Source of the DNA: Clusia tigrina
Taxonomy: Eukaryota; Arthropoda; Insecta; Diptera; Clusiidae
Direction: 5' to 3'
NCBI GenBank assembly: GCA_920105625.2
Contig: CAKKTE020000052.1
Location: forward strand, 1,240,001-1,304,000
DNA length: 64,000 bases
Shown: positions 1 to 13,123 of the stretch, piece after piece
Numbering within the stretch: position 1 is the first letter of the stretch
Layout: each line of letters starts with the position of its first letter
Notes under the pieces: generated by a model
Told to the model about the DNA's origin: nothing
Database searches by the model: none
What the model saw: only the letters and a program-made list of their open reading frames with translations
Program-made: the position numbers and the translations under genes

Positions 1-196
1 TTTGAAGTTTTATCAGTGTTTGATTTGGGACTTAAGGGTAGCATAGCTTTGAGCGATAGCTTAAATTGACAAGAGGCTCGAGTACTTTATTGTTACAAAA
101 TTTCAAGGTTCTATGACGCTCCAGTAAAAAGTTACAAGAATTTGTATGTTGCAAACTTTGATAGGTGTAGGACGTACCGTATAGAAGTTAGGGCCA
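1..196 (+). repeat. Reference monomer (196 bp) used as ruler
   Basis: The first complete copy in the phase chosen here; the phase is arbitrary because the array has no visible start. Landmarks: TTTGAAGTTTTATC at 1-14, ATAGCTT at 43-49 and again at 56-62, CTCGAG at 77-82, GTAC at 82-85, GTTACAAAATTTC at 92-104, AAGGTT at 105-110, GACGCTCCAG at 115-124, GTTACAAG at 131-138, GCAAACTTTGATAGG at 151-165, GACGTACCGTATAG at 171-184, and GTTAGGGCCA at 187-196. G+C is 72 of 196. The length is one more than a multiple of three, so each successive copy falls in a new reading frame. Confidence 0.95.
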
Positions 197-480
197 TTTG
201 AAGTTTTATCAGTGTTTGTTTTGGGACTCAAGAGTAGCATAGCTTTGAGCGATAGCTTAAATTGACAAGAAGCTCGAGTACTTTATTGTTACAAAATTTC
301 AACGTTTTTTATGACGCTCCAGTAAAAAGTTACAAGCATTTGTATGCTGAAAACTTTGATAGGTGTAGGACGTACCGTATAGAAATTAGGGCCATTTGAA
401 GTTTTATCAGTGTTTGATTTGGGACTCAAGAGTAGCATAGCTTTGAGCGATAGCTTAAATTGACAAGAGGCTCGAGTACT

Positions 481-560
481 TTATTATAACAAAATTTCAA
501 GGTTCTATGACGCTCCAGTAAAAAGTTACAAGCTGCAAACTTTGATAGGTGTAGGACGTA
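481..560 (+). repeat. 10-bp deletion monomer, type example
   Basis: ACAAGCTGCAAAC replaces the form with ATTTGTATGT between ACAAGC and TGCAAAC. Because many copies read GTATGCTGCAAAC, the loss can be placed between two GC dinucleotides. The join is at about 531, 1,421, 2,201, 3,291, 4,971, 11,466, 13,026, 13,646, 18,238, 22,414, 25,817, 31,577 and 34,276. None was seen further right. Confidence 0.87.
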
Positions 561-2297
561 CCGTATAGAATTTAGGGCCATTTGATGTTTTATCAGTGTT
601 TGATTTGGGACTCAAGGATAGCATAGCTTTGAGCGATAACTTAAATTGACAAGAGGATCGAGTACTTTATTGTTTCAAAATTTCAAGGTTTTATGACGCT
701 CCAGTAAAAAGTTACAAGCATTTGTATGTTGCAAACTTTATTAGGATTTGAGCGATAGCTTAAATTGACAAGAGGCTCGAGTACTTTATTGTTACAAACT
801 TTCAAGGTTTTATGATGCTCCAGTAAAAAGTTAGAAGCATTTGTAAGTTGCAAACTTTGATAGGTGTAGGACGTACCGTATAGAAGTTACGGCCATTTGA
901 AATTTTATCAGTGTCTGATTTGGGAATCAAGGGTAGCATAGCTTTGAGCGATAACTTAAATTGACAAGAGGCTCGAGTACTTTATTGTTACAAAATTACC
1001 AGGTTTTATGACGCTCCAGTAAAAAGTTACAAGCATTTGTATGCTGCAAACTTTGATAGGTGTAGGACGTACCGTATAGAAGTGAGGACCATTTGAAGTT
1101 TTATCAGTGTTTGATTTGGGACTCAAGGGTAGCATAGCTTTGAGCGATAGCTTCAATTGACAAGAGGCTCGAGTACTTTATTGTTACAAAATTTCAAGGT
1201 TTTATGACGCTCCAGTAAAAAGTTACAAGCATTTGTATGTTGCAAACTTCGATAGGTGTAGGACGTACCGTATAGAAATTAGGGCCATTTGAAGTTTTAT
1301 CAGTGTTTGATTTGGGACTCAAGAGTAGCATACCTTTGAGCGATAGCTAAAATTGAAAAGAGGCTCGAGTACTTTAGTGTTACAAAATTTCAAGGTTCTA
1401 TGACGCTCCAGTAAAAAGTTACAAGCTGCAAACTTTGATAGGTGTAGGACGTACCGTATAGAAGTTAGGGCCATTTGAAGTTTTATCAGTGTTTGTTTTG
1501 GGACTCAAGGGTAGCATAGGTTTGAGCGATAGCTTAAATTGACAAGAGGCTCGAGTACTTTATTGTTACAAAATTTCAACGTTTTTTATGACGCTCCAGT
1601 AAAAAGTTACAAGCATTTGTATGTTGCAAACTTTGATAGGTGTAGGACGTACCGTATAGAAATTAGGGCCATTTGAAGTTTTATCAGTGTTTGATTTGGG
1701 ACTTAAGGGTAGCATAGCTTTGAGCGATAGCTTAAATTGACAAGAGGCTCGAGTACTTTATTGTTACAAAATTTCAAGGTTCTATGACGCTCCAGTAAAA
1801 AGTTACAAGAATTTGTATGTTGCAAACTTTGATAGGTGTAGGACGTACCGTATAGAAGTTAGGGCCATTTGAAGTTTTATCAGTGTTTGTTTTGGGACTC
1901 AAGGGTAGCATAGCTTTGAGCGATAGCTTAAATTGACAAGAAGCTCGAGTACTTTATTGTTACAAAATTTCAACGTTTTTTATGACGCTCCAGTAAAAAG
2001 TTACAAGCATTTGTATGTTGAAAACTTTGATAGGTGTAGGACGTACCGTATAGAAATTAGGGCCATTTGAAGTTTTATCAGTGTTTGATTTGGGACTCAA
2101 GAGTAGCATAGCTTTGAGCGATAGCTTAAATTGACAAGAGGCTCGAGTACTTTATTATAACAAAATTTCAAGGTTCTATGACGCTCCAGTAAAAAGTTAA
2201 AAGCTGCAAACTTTGATAGGTGTAGGACGTACCGTATAGAATTTAGGGCCATTTGATGTTTTATCAGTGTTTGATTTGGGACTCAAGGGTAGCATAG

Positions 2298-2416
2298 CTT
2301 TGAGCGATAACTTAAATTGACAAGAGGATCGAGTACTTTATTGTTTCAAAATTTCAAGGTTTTATGACGCTCCAGTAAAAAGTTACAAGCATTTGTATGT
2401 TGCAAACTTTGATAGG
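2298..2416 (+). repeat. Truncated 119-bp monomer (77-bp deletion), type example
   Basis: GATAGG (monomer 160-165) is joined directly to CTTTGAGCGATAGC (monomer 47-60 of the next copy), removing 77 bp. ATAG lies just beside both breakpoints in the full monomer. The same join is at about 3,501, 5,181, 6,671, 7,771, 9,216, 13,236, 13,356, 16,586, 18,404, 22,625, 22,744, 25,017, 25,136, 31,788, 33,475 and 33,594, with a related TTAGGATTTGAGCG form at 741. None was seen right of 33.6 kb. Shared flanking variants suggest one origin and later spread. Confidence 0.9.
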
Positions 2417-2420
2417 CTTT

Positions 2421-5400
2421 GAGCGATAGCTTAAATTGACAAGAGGCTCGAGTACTTTATTGTTACAAATTTTCAAGGTTCTATGACGCTCCAGTAAAAA
2501 ATTACAAGAATTTGTATGTTGCAAACTTTGATAGGTGTAGGACGAACCGTATAGAAGTTAGGGCCATTTGAAGTTTTATCAGTGTTTGATTTGCCACTCA
2601 AGGGTAGCATAGCTTTGAGCGATAGCTTAAATTGACAAGAGGCTCGAGTTCTTTATTGTTTCAAAATTTCAAGGTTTTATGACGCTCCAGTAAAAAGTTA
2701 CAAGCATTTATATGTTGCAAACTTTGATAGGTGTAGGACGTACCGTATAGAAGTTAGGGCCATTTGAAGTTTTATCAGTGTTTGTTTTGGGACTCAAGGG
2801 TAGCATAGCTTGGAGCGATAGCTTAAATTGACAAGAGGCTCGAGTACTTTATTGTTACAAAATTTCAACGTTTTTTAGGACGCTCCAGTAAAAAGTTACA
2901 AGCATTTGTATGTTGCAAACTTTGATAGGTGTAGGACGTACCGTATAGAAATTAGGGCCATTTGAAGTTTTATCAGTGTTTGATTTGGGACTTAAGGGTA
3001 GCATAGCTTTGAGCGATAGCTTAAATTGACAAGAGTCTCGAGTACTTTATTGTTACAAAATTTCAAGGTTCTATGACGCTCCAGTAAAAAGTTACAAGAA
3101 TTTGTATGTTGCAAACTTTGATAGGTGTAGGACGTACCGTATAGAAGTTAGGGCCATTTGAAGTTTTATCAGTGTTTGTTTTGGGACTCAAGAGTAGCAT
3201 AGTTTTGAGCGATAGCTTAAATTGACAAGAGGCTCGAGAACTTTATTATAACAAAATTTCAAGGTTCTATGACGCTCCAGTAAAAAGTTAAAAGCTGCAA
3301 ACTTTGATAGGTGTAGGACGTACCGTATAGAATTTAGGGCCATTTGATGTTTTATCAGTGTTTGATTTGGGACTCAAGGGTAGCATAGCTTTGAGCGATA
3401 ACTTAAATTGACAAGAGGATCGAGTACTTTATTGTTTCAAAATTTCAAGGTTTTATGACGCTCCAGTAAAAAGTTACAAGCATTTGTATGTTGCAAACTT
3501 TGATAGGCTTTGAGCGATAGCTTAAATTGACAAGAGGCTCGAGTACTTTATTGTTACAAAATTTCAAGGTTCTATGACGCTCCAGTAAAAAATTACAAGA
3601 ATTTGTATGTTGCAAACTTTGATAGGTGTAGGACGAACCGTATAGAAGTTAGGGCCATTTGAAGTTTTATCAGTGTTTGATTTGCCACTCAAGTGTAGCA
3701 TAGCTTTGAGCGATAGCTTAAATTGACAAGAGGCTCGAGTTCTTTATTGTTTCAAAATGTCAAGGTTTTATGACGCTCCAGTAAAAAGTTACAAGCATTT
3801 ATATGTTGCAAACTTTGATAGGTGTAGGACGTACCGTATAGAAGTTAGGGCCATTTGAAGTTTTATCAGTGTTTGTTTTGGGACTCAAGGGTAGCATAGC
3901 TTTGAGCGATAGCTTAAATTGACAAGAGGCTCGAGTACTATATTGTTACAAAATTTCAACGTTTTATGACGCTCCAGTAAAAAGTTACAAGCATTTGTAT
4001 GTTGCAAACTTTGATAGGTGTAGGACGTACCGTATAGAAATTAGGGCCATTTGAAGTTTTATCAGTATTTGATTTGGGGCTCAAGAGTAGCATAGCTCTG
4101 AGCGATAGCTTAAATTGACAAGAGGCTCGAGTACTTTATTGTTACAAATTTTCAAGGTTCTATGACGCTCCAGTAAAAAATTACAAGAATTTGTATGTTG
4201 CAAACTTTGATAGGTGTAGGACGAACCGTATAGAAGTTAGGGCCATTTGAAGTTTTATCAGTGTTTGATTTGCCACTCAAGGGTAGCATAGCTTTGAGCG
4301 ATAGCTTAAATTGACAAGAGGCTCGAGTTCTTTATTGTTTCAAAATTTCAAGGTTTTATGACGCTCCAGTAAAAAGTTACAAGCATTTATATGTTGCAAA
4401 CTTTGATAGGTGTAGGACGTACCGTATAGAAGTTAGGGCCATTTGAAGTTTTATCAGTGTTTGTTTTGGGACTCAAGGGTAGCATAGCTTGGAGCGATAG
4501 CTTAAATTGACAAGAGGCTCGAGTACTTTATTGTTACAAAATTTCAACGTTTTTTAGGACGCTCCAGTAAAAAGTTACAAGCATTTGTATGTTGCAAACT
4601 TTGATAGGTGTAGGACGTACCGTATAGAAATTAGGGCCATTTGAAGTTTTATCAGTGTTTGATTTGGGACTTAAGGGTAGCATAGCTTTGAGCGATAGCT
4701 TAAATTGACAAGAGTCTCGAGTACTTTATTGTTACAAAATTTCAAGGTTCTATGACGCTCCAGTAAAAAGTTACAAGAATTTGTATGTTGCAAACTTTGA
4801 TAGGTGTAGGACGTACCGTATAGAAGTTAGGGCCATTTGAAGTTTTATCAGTGTTTGTTTTGGGACTCAAGAGTAGCATAGTTTTGAGCGATAGCTTAAA
4901 TTGACAAGAGGCTCGAGAACTTTATTATAACAAAATTTCAAGGTTCTATGACGCTCCAGTAAAAAGTTAAAAGCTGCAAACTTTGATAGGTGTAGGACGT
5001 ACCGTATAGAATTTAGGGCCATTTGATGTTTTATCAGTGTTTGATTTGGGACTCAAGGGTAGCATAGCTTTGAGCGATAACTTAAATTGACAAGAGGATC
5101 GAGTACTTTATTGTTTCAAAATTTCAAGGTTTTATGACGCTCCAGTAAAAAGTTACAAGCATTTGTATGTTGCAAACTTTGATAGGCTTTGAGCGATAGC
5201 TTAAATTGACAAGAGGCTCGAGTACTTTATTGTTACAAAATTTCAAGGTTCTATGACGCTCCAGTAAAAAATTACAAGAATTTGTATGTTGCAAACTTTG
5301 ATAGGTGTAGGACGAACCGTATAGAAGTTAGGGCCATTTGAAGTTTTATCAGTGTTTGATTTGCCACTCAAGTGTAGCATAGCTTTGAGCGATAGCTTAA

Positions 5401-5778
5401 ATTGACAAGAGGCTCGAGTTCTTTATTGTTTCAAAATGTCAAGGTTTTATGACGCTCCAGTAAAAAGTTACAAGCATTTATATGTTGCAAACTTTGATAG
5501 GTGTAGGACGTACCGTATAGAAGTTAGGGCCATTTGAAGTTTTATCAGTGTTTGTTTTGAGACTCAAGGGTAGCATAGCTTTGAGCGATAGCTTAAATTG
5601 ACAAGAGGCTCGAGTACTATATTGTTACAAAATTTCAACGTTTTATGACGCTCCAGTAAAAAGTTACAAGCATTTGTATGTTGCAAACTTTGATAGGTGT
5701 AGGACGTACCGTATAGAAATTAGGGCCATTTGAAGTTTTATCAGTATTTGATTTGGGGCTCAAGAGTAGCATAGCTCT
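2421..5778 (+). repeat. Two adjacent copies of a 1,679-bp block
   Basis: Copy 1 is about 2,421-4,099 and copy 2 about 4,100-5,778; the edges are uncertain by about 50 bp. Shared private marks include ACAAATTTTCAAGG, GACGAACCGTATAG, GATTTGCCACTCAAG, a GTTTTTTAGGACGC insertion form, AAGAGTCTCGAG, GCATAGTTTTGAG, CTCGAGAACTTT and GAGTACTATATTG. The length fits eight full monomers, one 119-bp monomer, minus 10 bp and plus 2 bp. Inside it, about 2,100-2,680 also resembles about 3,190-3,770 at an offset of 1,091 bp, so the duplications are nested. Confidence 0.85.
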
Positions 5779-8700
5779 GAGCGATAGCTTAAATTGACAA
5801 GAGGCTCGAGTACTTTATTGTTACAAAATTTCAAGGTTCTATGACGCTCCAGTAAAAAGTTACAAGAATTTGTATGTTGCAAACGCTGATAGGTGTAGGA
5901 CGTACCGTATAGTAGTTAGGGCCATTTGATGTTTTATCAGTGTTTGATTTGGGACTCAAGGGTAGCATAGCTTTGAGCGATAGCTTAAATTGACAAGAGG
6001 CTCGAGTTCTTTATTGTTTCAAAATTTAAAGGTTTTATGACGCTCCAGTAAAAAGTTACAAGCATTTATATGTTGCAAACTTTGATAGGTGTAGGACGTA
6101 TCGTATAGAAGTTAGGGCCATTTGAAGTTTTATCAGTGTTTGTTTTGGGACTCAAGGGTAGCATAGCTTTGAGCGATAGCTTAAATTGACAAGAGGCTCG
6201 AGTACTTTATTGTTACAAAATTTCAACGTTTTATGACGCTCCAGTAAAAAGTTACAAGCATTTGTATGTTGCAAACTTTGATAGGTGTAGGACTTACCGT
6301 ATAGAAATTAGGGCCATTTGAAGTTTTATCAGTATTTGATTTGGGGCTCAAGAGTAGCATAGCTTTGAGCGATAGCTTAAATTGACAAGAGGCTCGAGTA
6401 CTTTATTGTTACAAAATTTCAAGGTTCTATGACGCTCCAGTAAAAAGTTACAAGAATTTGTATGTTGCAAACGCTGATAGGTGTAGGACGTACCGTATAG
6501 TAGTTAGGGCCATTTGAAGTTTTATCAGTGTTTGATTTGGGACTAAAGGGTAGCATAGCTTTGAGCGATAGCTTAAATTGACAAGCGGCTCGAGTACTTT
6601 ATTGTTTCAAAATTTCAATGTTTTATGACGCTCCAGTAAAAAGTTACAAGCATTTATATGTTGCAAACTTTGATAGGCTTTGAGCGATAGCTTAAATTGA
6701 CAAGAGGCTCGAGTACTTTATTGTTACAAAATTTCAAGGTTCTATGACGCTCCAGTAAAAAATTACAAGAATTTGTATGTTGCAAACTTTGATAGGTGTA
6801 GGACGAACCGTATAGAAGTTAGGGCCATTTGAAGTTTTATCAGTGTTTGATTTGCCACTCAAGGGTAGCATAGCTTTGAGCGATAGCTTAAATTGACAAG
6901 AGGCTCGAGTTCTTTATTGTTTCAAAATTTCAAGGTTTTATGACGCTCCAGTAAAAAGTTACAAGCATTTATATGTTGCAAACTTTGATAGGTGTAGGAC
7001 GTACCGTATAGAAGTTAGGGCCATTTGAAGTTTTATCAGTGTTTGTTTTGGGACTCAAGGGTAGCATAGCTTTGAGCGATAGCTTAAATTGACAAGAGGC
7101 TCGAGTACTTTATTGTTACAAAATTTCAACGTTTTATGACGCTCCAGTAAAAAGTTACAAGCATTTGTGTGTTGCAAACTTTGATAGGTGTAGGACTTAC
7201 CGTATAGAAATTAGGGCCATTTGAAGTTTTATCAGTATTTGATTTGGGGCTCAAGAGTAGCATAGCTTTGAGCGATAGCTTAAATTGACAAGAGGCTCGA
7301 GTACTTTATTGTTACAAAATTTCAAGGTTCTATGACGCTCCAGTAAAAAGTTACAAGAATTTCTATGTTGCAAACGCTGATAGGTGTAGGACGTACCGTA
7401 TAGTAGTTAGGGCCATTTGAAGTTTTATCAGTGTTTGATTTGGGACTAAAGGGTAGCATAGCTTTGAGCGATAGCTTAAATTGACAAGAGGCTCGAGTAC
7501 TTTATTGTTTCAAAATTTCAAGGTTTTATGGCGCTCCAGTAAAAAGTTACAAGCATTTATATGTTGCAAACTTTGATAGGTGTAGGACGTACCGTATAGA
7601 AGTTAGGGCCATTTGAAGTTTTATCAGTGTTTGTTTTGGGACTCAAGGGTAGCATAGCTTTAAGCGATAGCTTAAATTGACAAGAGGCTCGAGTACTTTA
7701 TTGTTACAAAATTTCAATGTTTTATGACGCTCCAGTAAAAAGTTACAAGCATTTGTATGTTGCAAACTTTGATAGGCTTTGAGCGATAGCTTAAATTGAC
7801 AAGAGGCTCGAGTACTTTAATGTTACAAACTTTCAAGATTTTATGACGCTCCAGTAAAAAGTTAGAAGCATTTGTAAGTTGCAAACTTTGATAGGTGTAG
7901 GACGTACCGTATAGAAGTTACGGCCATTTGAAGTTTTATCAGTGTCTGATTTGGGAATCAAGGGTAGCATAGCTTTGAGCGATAACTTAAACTGACAAGA
8001 GGCTCGAGTAATTTATTGTTACAAAATTGCCAGTTTTTATGACGCTCCAGTAAAAAGTTACAAGCATTTGTATGCTGCAAACTTTGATAGGTGTAGGACG
8101 TACCGTATAGAAGTGAGGACCATTTGAAGTTTTATCAGTGTTTGATTTGGGACTCAAGGGTAGCATAGCTTTGAGCGATAGTTTAAATTGACAAGAGCCG
8201 CGAATACTTTATTGTTACAAAATTTCAAGGTTTTATGACGCTCCAGTAAAAAGTTCTAAGCATTTGTATGTTGCAAACTTTGATAGGTGTAGGACGTACC
8301 GTATAGAAGTGAGGACAATTTGAAGTTTTATCAGTGTTTGACTTGGGACTCAAGGGTAGCATAGCTTGAGCGATAGCTTGAATTGACAAGAGGCTCGAGT
8401 ACTTTATTGTTACAAAATTTCAAGGTTTTATGACGCTCCAGTAAAAAGTTACAAGAATTTGTATGTTGCAAACTTTGATAGGTGTAGGACGTACCGTATA
8501 GAAGTTAGGGCCATTTGAAGCTTTATCAATGTTTGATTTGGGACTCAAGGGTAGCATAGCTTTGAGCGATAGCTTAAATTGACAAGAGGCTCGAGTACTT
8601 TATTGTTACAAAATTTCAAGGTTTTATGACGGTCCAGTAAAAAGTTACAAGCATTTGTATGTTGCAAACTTTGATAGGTGTACGACGTACCGTATAGAAA

Positions 8701-11700
8701 TTAGGGCCAATTGAAGTTATATCAGTGTTTAATTTGGGACTCAAGAGTAGCATACCTTTGAGCGATAGCTTAAATTGACAAGAGGCTCGAGTACTTTATT
8801 GTTACAAAATTTCAGGGTTCTATGACGCTCCAGTAAAAAGTTACAAGAATTTGTATGTTGCAAACTTTGATAGGTGTAGGACGTACCTTATAGAAGTTAG
8901 GGCCATTTGAAGTTTTATCAGTGTTTGATTTGGGACTCAAGGGTAGCATAGCTTTGAGCGATAGCTTAAATTGACAAGAGGCTCGAGTACTTTATTGTTT
9001 GAAAATTTGAAGGTTTTATGACGCTCCAGTAAAAAGTTACAAGCATTTATATGTTGCAAACTTTGATAGGTGTAGGACGTACCGTATAGAAGTTAGGGCC
9101 ATTTTAAGTTTTATCAGTGTTTGTTTTGGGACTCAAGGGTAGCATAGCTTTAAGCGATAGCTTAAATTGACAAGAGGCTCGAGTGCTTTATTGTTACAAA
9201 ATTTCAAGGTTCATTGATAGGCTTTGAGCGATAGCTTAAATTGACAAGAGGCTCGAGTACTTTATTGTTACAAACTTTCAAGGTTTTATGACGCTCCAGT
9301 AAAAAGTTAGAAGCATTTGTAAGTTGCAAACTTTGATAGGTGTAGGACGTACCGTATAGAAGTTACGGCCATTTGAAGTTTTATCAGTGTCTGATTTGGG
9401 AATCAAGGGTAGCATAGCTTTGAGCGATAACTTAAATTGACAAGAGGCTCGAGTAATTTATTGTTACAAAATTGCCAGTTTTTATGACGCTGCAGTAAAA
9501 AGTTACAAGCATTTGTATGCTGCAAACTTTGATAGGTGTAGGACGTACCGTATAGAAGTGAGGACCATTTGAAGTTTTATCAGTGTTTGATTTGGGACTC
9601 AAGGGTAGCATAGCTTTGAGCGATAGCTTAAATTGACAAGAGCCTCGAATACTTTATTGTTACAAAATTTCAAGGTTTTATGACGCTCCAGTAAAAAGTT
9701 CTAAGCATTTGTATGCTGCAAACTTTGATAGGTGTAGGACGTAGCGTATAGAAGTGAGGACCATTTGAAGTTTTATCAGTGTTTGACTTGGGACTCAAGG
9801 GTAGCATAGCTTTGAGCGGTAGCTTCAATTGACAAGAGGCTCGAGTACTTTATTGTTACAAAATTTCAAGGTTTTATGACGCTCCAGTAAAAAGTTACAA
9901 GCATTTGTATGTTGCAAACTTTGATAGGTGTAGGACGTACTGTATAGAAGTTAGAGCCATTTGAAGTTTTATCAGTGTTTGTTTTGGGACTCAAGGGTAG
10001 CATAGCTTTGAGGGATAGCTTAAATTGACAAGAGGCTCGAGAACTTTATTGTTACAAACTTTCAATGTTTTATGACGCTCCAGTAAAAAGCTACAAGCAT
10101 TTCTATGTTGCAAACTTTGATAGGTGTAGGACGTACCGTATAGAAGTTAGGGCCATTTGAAGCTTTATCAATGTTTGATTTGGGACTCAAGGGTAGCATA
10201 GCTTTGAGCGATAGCTTAAATTGACAAGAGGCTCGAGTACTTTATTGTTACAAAATTTCAAGATTTTATGACGCTCCAGTAAAAAGTTACAAGCATTTGT
10301 ATGTTGCAAACTTTGATAGGTGTACGACGTACCGTATAGAAATTAGGGCCATTTGAAGTTTTATCAGTGTTTAATTTGGGACTCAAGAGTAGCATACCTT
10401 TGAGCGATAGCTTAAATTGACAAGAGGCTCGAGTACTTTATTGTTACAAAATTTCAAGGTTCTATGACGCTCCAGTAAAAAGTTACAAGAATTTGTATGT
10501 TGCAAACTTTGATAGGTGTAGGACGTACCTTATAGAAGTTAGGGCCATTTGAAGTTTTATCAGTGTTTGATTTGGAACTCAAGGGTAGCATAGCTTTGAG
10601 CGATAGCTTAAATTGACAAGAGGCTCGAGTACTTTATTGCTTCAAAATTTGAAGGTTTTATGACGCTCCAGTAAAAAGTTACAAGCATTTATATGTTGCA
10701 AACTTTGATAGGTGTAGGACGTACCGTATAGAAGTTAGGGCCATTTGAAGTTTTATCAGTGTTTGTTTTGGGACTCAAGGGTAGTATAGCTTTAAGCTAT
10801 AGCTTAAATTGACAAGAGGCTCGAGTGCTTTATTGTTACAAAATTTCAAGGTTTTTTGGCGCTCCAGTAAAAAGTTACAAGCATTTGTATGTTGCAAACT
10901 TTGATAGGTGTAGGACGTACCGTATAGAAGTTAGGGCCATTTGAACTTTTCTCAGTGTCTGATTTGGGACTCAAGGGTAGCATAGCTTTGAGCGATAATT
11001 TAAATTGACAAGAGGCTCGAGTACTTTATTGTTACAAAATTGCCAGGTTTTATAACGCTCCAGTAAAAAGTTACAAGCATTTGTATGTTGCAAACTTTGA
11101 AAGGTGTAGGACGTACCGTATAGAAGTTAGGGCCATTTGAAGTTTTGTCAGTGTTTGATTTGGGACTCCAGAGTAGCATAGCTTTGAGCGTTAGCTTAAA
11201 TTGACAAGAGGCTCGAGTACTTTATTGTTACAAAATTTCAAGGTTTTATGACGCTCCAGTAAAAAGTTACAAGCATTTGTATGTTGCAAACTTTGATAGG
11301 AGTAGGACGTACCGTATAGAAGTTAGGGCCATTTGAACTTTTCTCAGTGTCTGATTTGGGACTCAAGGGTAGCTTAGCTTTGAGCGATAGCTTAAATTGA
11401 CAAGAGGCTCGAGTACTTTATTGTTACAAAATTTGAAGGTTTTATGACGCTCAAGTAAAAAGTTACAAGCTGCAAACTTTGATAGGTGTAGGACGTACCG
11501 TATAGAAGTTAGGGCCATTTGAAGTTTTATCAGTGTTTGTTTTGGGACTCAAGGGTAGCATAACTTTGAGCGATAGCTTAAATTGACAAGAGGCTCGAGT
11601 ACTTTATTGTTACAAAATTTCAACGTTTTATGACGCTCCAGTAAAAAGTTACAAGCATTTCTATGTTGCAAACTTTGATAGGTGTAGGACGTACCGTATA

Positions 11701-11999
11701 GAAATTAGGGCCATTTGAAGTTTTATCAGTGTTTAATTTGGGACTCAAGAGTAGCATACCTTTGAGCGATAGCTTAAATTGACAAGAGGCTCGAGTACTT
11801 TATTGTTACAAAATTTCAAGGTTCTATGACGCTCCAGTAAAAAGTTACAAGGATTTGTATGTTGCAAACTTTGATAGGTGTAGGACGTACCGTATAGAAA
11901 TTAGGGCCATTTGAAGTTTTATCAGTGTTTAATTTGGGACTCAAGAGTAGCATACCTTTGAGCGATAGCTTAAATTGACAAGAGGCTCGAGTACTTTAT
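5779..11999 (+). repeat. Array section with a 903-bp duplication and mixed variants
   Basis: About 5,960-6,680 recurs at 6,863-7,583 (offset 903 bp, equal to four full monomers plus one 119-bp monomer). Marks are AACGCTGATAGG, GGACTTACCG, TTTGGGGCTCAAGAG and GGGACTAAAGGG. From 7,771 and from 9,216 the same cassette follows a truncated monomer: GTTAGAAGCATTTGTAAG, GAAGTTACGGCC and TCAGTGTCTGATTTGGGAA. The AGCTTTATCAATG variant appears at about 8,519 and 10,161 (offset about 1,642). No gene or unique sequence is present. Confidence 0.85.
9148..9221 (+). repeat. Doubly deleted 74-bp mini-monomer
   Basis: The distance between CTTTAAGCG at 9,148 and CTTTGAGCG at 9,222 is only 74 bp. In addition to the 77-bp loss, AAGGTTC is joined to ATTGATAGG, removing about 45 bp more (monomer 112-157). 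An equal unit lies at 18,336-18,409, followed by the same GTTAGAAGC cassette, so the two are copies by segmental exchange. Confidence 0.88.
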
Positions 12000-13123
12000 T
12001 GTTACAAACTTTCAAGGTTTTATGACGCTTCAGTAAAAAGTTTTTGGAGCATTTGTATGTGGCAAACTTTGATAGGTGTAGGACGTACCGTATATAAGTT
12101 ACGGCCATTTGAAGATTTATCAGTGTGTGATTTGGGACTCAAGGGTAGCATAGCTTTGAGCGATAACTTAAATTGACAAGAGGCTCGAGTACTTTATTGT
12201 TACAAAATTGCCAGGTTTTATGACGCTCCAGTCAAAAGTTACAAGCATTTGCATGCTGCAAACTTTGATAGGTGAAGGACGTACCGTATAGAAGTTAGGG
12301 CCATTTGAAGTTTTATCAGTGCTTGATTTGGGACTCAAGGGTAGCATAGCTTTGAGCGATAGCTTAAATTGACACGAGGCTCGAGTACTTTATTGTTACA
12401 AAATTTCAAGGTTTTATGACGCTCCAGTAAAAAGTTACAAGGATTTGTATGTTGCAAACTTTGATAGGTGTAGGACGTACCGTATAGAAGTTAGGGCCAT
12501 TTGAAGTTTTATCAGTGTTTGATTTGGGACTCAAGGGTAGCATAGCTTTGAGCGATAGCTTAAATTGACAAGAGGCTCGAGTACTTTATTGTTACAAAAT
12601 TTCAAGGTTTTATGACGCTCCATTAAAAATTTACAAGCATTTGTATGTTGCAAACTTTGATAAGTGTAGGACGTACCGTATAGAAGTTAGGGCCATTTGA
12701 AGTTTTATCAGTGTTTGATTTGGGACTCAAGGGTAGCATAGATTTGAGCGATAGCTTAAATTGACAAGAGGCTCGAGTACTTTATTGTTAAAAAATTTCA
12801 AGGTTTTACGACGCTCCAGTAAAAAGTTACAAGCATTTGTATGTTGCAAACTTTGATAGGTGTACGACGTACCGTATAGAAATTAGGGCCATTTGAAGTT
12901 TTATCAGTGTTTAATTTGGGACTCAAGAGTAGCATACCTTTGAGCGATAGCTTAAATTGACAAGAGGCTCGAGTACTTTATTGTTACAAAATTTCAAGGT
13001 TCTATGACGCTCCAGTAAAAAGTTACAAGCTGCAAACTTTGATAGGTGTAGCACGTACCGTATAGAAGTTAGAGCCATTTGATGTTTTATCAGTGTTTGA
13101 TTTGGGACTCAAGGGTAGCATAG

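Larger units (their letters stand above)
1..2440 (+). repeat. Tandem multi-monomer duplication, offset 1,671 bp
   Basis: Bases 1 to about 740 recur from 1,672 to about 2,411 with the same private variants: GGGACTTAAGG, AAGAAGCTCGAG, ACTTTATTATAACAAAA, the 10-bp deletion form AAGCTGCAAAC, and GAATTTAGGGCC. The match stops near 775 because the first copy passes into a TTAGGATTTGAGCG junction followed by the GTTAGAAGC variant, while the second continues differently. Between the two lie about 900 bp of related but not matching monomers. The pattern fits an unequal exchange of about eight to nine monomers. Confidence 0.8.

Noticed and set aside
77..85. CTCGAGTAC as a functional protein-binding site
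   Set aside because: It is highly repeated but also mutated in several subfamilies (GATCGAG, CTCGAAT, CTCCAGT, CCCGAGT) without other change, so there is no evidence of constraint. It is useful only as a restriction-ladder landmark.
187..200. Telomere-like TTAGGG in each monomer
   Set aside because: It occurs once per 196 bp as part of GTTAGGGCC, never as a tandem hexamer or heptamer.
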